This document shows positions 13,888 to 15,911 of a DNA stretch of 15,911 bases, piece after piece (position 1 is the first letter of the stretch; every line of letters begins with the position of its first letter). The translations under genes were made by a program, and so were the position numbers. The notes beneath the pieces were generated by a model. It made no database searches, had not been told where the DNA came from, and was given only the letters and a program-made list of their open reading frames with translations. Origin of the DNA: JASMTM01 sp964441735 (GTDB lineage: Bacteria > Thermotogota > Thermotogae > Petrotogales > Kosmotogaceae); contig CAYTVB010000042.1 of NCBI GenBank assembly GCA_964441735.1, forward strand, positions 1 to 15,911. The letters run 5' to 3'.

Positions 13888-15453
13888 ATGTTAAAGAGAA
13901 TTACTGTTCTTTTTATTGCTTTGTTGGTAATGTTTTCCTTTTCCAGTTGTTTCCTGGTTGACCTAATAAAACCGGCTGAGCTGCCAGAGAAAGTAGAATT
14001 AGAGCAAGACAAAATGGGTGAATTAGAAGATACTACAGACAAAGTACTCAAACGAGATTCAAACGACGAAAGAGCTAACATTGTAAAAGCACTTATAGAA
14101 TTCTTCCAGGCACTGAAATTACTCAGCGAAATCGAACTTCCCGAACCAGAAAATGATGTTCTAAACTTAAGCCCGGCATTTTCCGCAATGCTAAAAACTG
14201 TTTCAAATCAATCGCTGGACAATGTCATGGATTTTGAATTAGAAGAAATGATGTCAGGTTATTTATCAAAGGAATTTTTAACCAACTTACCTGAAAAGTT
14301 TTCAGCTGAGAAAATTAATGAGTTTACTGTGTTGAATGAAGATGACTGTTTTGATGTTGACGTAACAGCTTTACAAAATGAAATTGAAGAAATAGTAGAA
14401 TTACTTGAATCATCCTGGAACAGAATCAACAATCATCTCAGCGCTGACATGGATATTGGGGACATTTTTATTTATCCAAACAAATTCGACTGGAGTGGTA
14501 ATGGCACAGTTAACAGCACTGAAGAAATTGTTCTTCTGGTCACAGGTGAAAAATGGACACCTGATGATGGCTGGGAAGATATTGAAAATGAACCATTTGG
14601 TTTGTATTCAGACATTCTAATTCCACTGGCAAAAGAAGAATTCGAACTTTATCCTGATGAACTAAGTATTGACGAAACCGGTGGAGACGCCTGGTTGGAT
14701 TTCGGTTTCCTTGAATGGATAGCTGATGATGCCACAGGCACATACACAGCTGAATTCACAGATGATGATTATATAGCTGTTGGTGCAGGCGAGCTTTCGC
14801 TGGTTAAGATAATCGAAGATTTTTTACAAGCGGTTCTTATTCCTACTATTGTATGGGATTTACAACCAAGCCAGGACTCTATAGACTTTTTCTGCGAAAA
14901 TCAGGATGACGAAGACTTCATGCTCTTACTTCTTGATGAACTGGATCCAACAGAATCAGGTGTTATCGATGCTGCAGATGTTAAGAATTTCCTGGGAGCA
15001 GACTTTCTCACCTTCCGTAATGCAGATAGTTCTTCAAGATTAACTTATGTGAGGACTGTTTTACTTGATATCCCTGAAACCGGAAGGCTATTTCTTGATG
15101 AATTATTCTATGGAACCGAAAACAATAGAAAAATTATCAACCCTTATTGGATAAACAGGTTCTTTGATATTCCTTCAGAGGACTGGGATGATGCATATGA
15201 AGACATGAATGATGAACTGGATGCACTTGAAGATGAACTGGATCCAATCGTGGATGAAGATGTTGAACTTGATGAAGAAGTCACTTTGCATCTTTACATA
15301 CTTTTCGACCAGCCCAACAACTTCGGTGATCTGTTGACTTTCTTCCCAACAATTACCTACGATCCTGAAGAAATGATTTTAGAAAGCATAGAATTTCCTG
15401 ATGCTACATTCGGAGGATTATTCACAGGTATTCCCGAAGAATTACCTGAATAA
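13888..15453 (+). CDS. Acidic predicted lipoprotein with two EF-hand-like loops
   Basis: A 521-residue protein with a lipoprotein signal peptide: MLKRITVLFIALLVMFSFSS followed by C21, lipobox FSSC. The mature protein is strongly acidic, especially residues 430-466 (DDAYEDMNDELDALEDELDP and on). Two 12-residue loops fit the EF-hand pattern: DWSGNGTVNSTE (201-212) and DPTESGVIDAAD (353-364), suggesting calcium binding, possibly dockerin- or calmodulin-like repeats. The residues before about 60 look like a helical linker. No enzyme domain was recognised. It should be anchored in the envelope facing the periplasm or outside. It starts at ATG 13888 with GGAGG 7 bases before, 105 bases after the ferredoxin, and ends at a strong terminator. 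The function is unknown. Confidence 0.8.
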   Translation: MLKRITVLFIALLVMFSFSSCFLVDLIKPAELPEKVELEQDKMGELEDTTDKVLKRDSNDERANIVKALIEFFQALKLLSEIELPEPENDVLNLSPAFSAMLKTVSNQSLDNVMDFELEEMMSGYLSKEFLTNLPEKFSAEKINEFTVLNEDDCFDVDVTALQNEIEEIVELLESSWNRINNHLSADMDIGDIFIYPNKFDWSGNGTVNSTEEIVLLVTGEKWTPDDGWEDIENEPFGLYSDILIPLAKEEFELYPDELSIDETGGDAWLDFGFLEWIADDATGTYTAEFTDDDYIAVGAGELSLVKIIEDFLQAVLIPTIVWDLQPSQDSIDFFCENQDDEDFMLLLLDELDPTESGVIDAADVKNFLGADFLTFRNADSSSRLTYVRTVLLDIPETGRLFLDELFYGTENNRKIINPYWINRFFDIPSEDWDDAYEDMNDELDALEDELDPIVDEDVELDEEVTLHLYILFDQPNNFGDLLTFFPTITYDPEEMILESIEFPDATFGGLFTGIPEELPE

Positions 15454-15472
15454 AAAACCATAATAAAATAAT

Positions 15473-15503
15473 AAAAAGGGGACTATTTAACGTCCCCTTT
15501 TTT
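15473..15503 (+). terminator. Strong intrinsic terminator, probably bidirectional
   Basis: AAAAAGGGGAC (15473-15483) pairs perfectly with GTCCCCTTTTT (15492-15502) around the 8-base loop TATTTAAC. The stem has a six-base-pair core of four G-C and two other pairs, then five A-T pairs that act as the T tract in both directions. It ends the lipoprotein transcript (20 bases after its stop) and can also end the convergent zinc-ribbon transcript, whose stop is about 97 bases away. Confidence 0.9.
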
Positions 15504-15599
15504 GTAATTGAAAAAAGATATTGTCTATACTAATATAGTAGCAATCAATCTTTTCAATTATAAAGAAAACAAATTATTCAAAAAACAAATGTTAACAGA

Positions 15600-15782
15600 T
15601 TAATATTTGTTCTTATCCCAAACAAAATGTCCGCACTTTGGACATGTGTATGGTCTGTTTGACTTGTTTGGAACAGGTGGTCTTTTATTATCCAACTGAT
15701 CTTTGTATATTATTGTTCCACAATTTGGACATGTTAGTTTGGACTCAATCTCATCATACGGATATCCATTAGTTCTTTTCAT
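15600..15782 (-). CDS. Small double zinc-ribbon protein
   Basis: A 60-residue protein with two CPxCG knuckles, TCPNCGTII (C18, C21) and TCPKCGHFVWD (C47, C50). Together they bind one zinc, as in rubredoxin-like or ribosomal-type zinc ribbons. The linker DNKRPPVPNKSNRP is proline-rich. It starts at ATG 15782 (minus strand), 8 bases from AGGAGG, and has its own promoter. No DNA- or RNA-binding domain is attached, so the role (protein or nucleic-acid binding) is open. Confidence 0.8.
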   Translation of the reverse strand: MKRTNGYPYDEIESKLTCPNCGTIIYKDQLDNKRPPVPNKSNRPYTCPKCGHFVWDKNKY

Positions 15783-15805
15783 ATTAGAAACCTCCTAATT
15801 AATTC

Positions 15806-15833
15806 ATAATACAGTTTTAAATCATCCAGTCAA
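15806..15833 (-). promoter_or_regulatory. Sigma-70-type promoter for the zinc-ribbon gene
   Basis: On the minus strand TTGACT (15828-15833), 16 bases, then TATTAT (15806-15811), about 24 bases before the ATG. Both hexamers are close to consensus. The -35 box overlaps the 3' end of a coding-like stretch that runs in from the window edge. Confidence 0.6.
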
Positions 15834-15911
15834 CTGAAAAATCACAGGATCTTCTGCTATGATCTTCCCCTCATGAATCTAAAAATCAATATCGATTTTG
15901 AGCTCATGATT
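15822..15911 (-). other. Coding-like stretch at the window edge, interrupted by an amber codon
   Basis: The minus strand reads NHELKIDIDF, then TAG (15879-15881), then IHEGKIIAEDPVIFQLTG, then TGA (15822-15824). The residue pattern looks protein-like, but the stretch is only 29 codons, so it may be chance. If real, it is the 3' end of a gene, broken by a stop or with two ends, lying upstream of the zinc-ribbon gene. Not identified. Confidence 0.2.

Noticed and set aside
15190..15280. Short repeated DNA units (GATGAACTGGATC and similar) as a tandem repeat element.
   Set aside because: They encode the Asp/Glu/Leu-rich acidic block of the lipoprotein and are explained by low-complexity coding.

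Overview
The window looks like a piece of chromosome from an AT-rich anaerobic bacterium. Many genes have strong AGGAGG-type ribosome binding sites, several appear to use TTG starts, and the main operon encodes anaerobe-type catabolism (molybdenum hydroxylase, FdrA-type acyl-CoA-synthetase-like proteins, a two-cluster ferredoxin). The sulfatase-modifying-factor remnant and the acidic lipoprotein would suit a mesophilic Thermotogota relative (Kosmotoga/Mesotoga type), but this placement is a guess. No rRNA, tRNA, CRISPR array, transposase or integrase was seen.

Left edge (1-1974): the first ~54 bases are GC-rich and encode the conserved C-terminal motif of an M3-family oligopeptidase, joined in frame to an unrelated AT-richer small protein (52-405). 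Next comes a badly decayed gene (about 450-1680) whose reading frame can be rebuilt by hand. Its 3' part is a formylglycine-generating-enzyme (FGE/sulfatase-modifying factor) domain broken by stops, frameshifts and a deletion. An AT-rich leader (about 1712-1974) carries a candidate promoter for the main operon.

Main operon (1975-12833, all +): eleven tightly packed, often overlapping genes. In order: a nitrilase-superfamily amidase, a class III (CaiB/BaiF) CoA-transferase, a DUF2877 protein (AllH/YlbF type), FdrA (AllF type), a 61-residue FdrA-tail-like protein, a DUF1116 protein (AllG/YlbE type), a cyclase-family metal amidohydrolase, the FAD, [2Fe-2S] and molybdopterin subunits of a xanthine-dehydrogenase-family hydroxylase, and a 2H phosphoesterase. 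The FdrA/DUF1116/DUF2877 trio matches the oxamate carbamoyltransferase set of E. coli allantoin catabolism. Together the genes suggest degradation of a nitrogen heterocycle: hydroxylation, ring opening at an amide, phosphorolytic removal of a carbamoyl group, deamidation, then CoA activation. An oxalurate-oxamate-oxalate route is one concrete hypothesis. No carbamate kinase, transporter, regulator or XdhC-like maturase is in the window.

Right part (12834-15911): a lone minus-strand MNT-type nucleotidyltransferase, divergent from a two-cluster ferredoxin with a Gly/Arg/Lys-rich tail. Then comes an acidic 521-residue lipoprotein with two EF-hand-like loops, ending at a strong bidirectional terminator, and a minus-strand 60-residue double zinc-ribbon protein with a good sigma-70-type promoter. 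The last ~90 bases hold a coding-like stretch on the minus strand that cannot be assigned.
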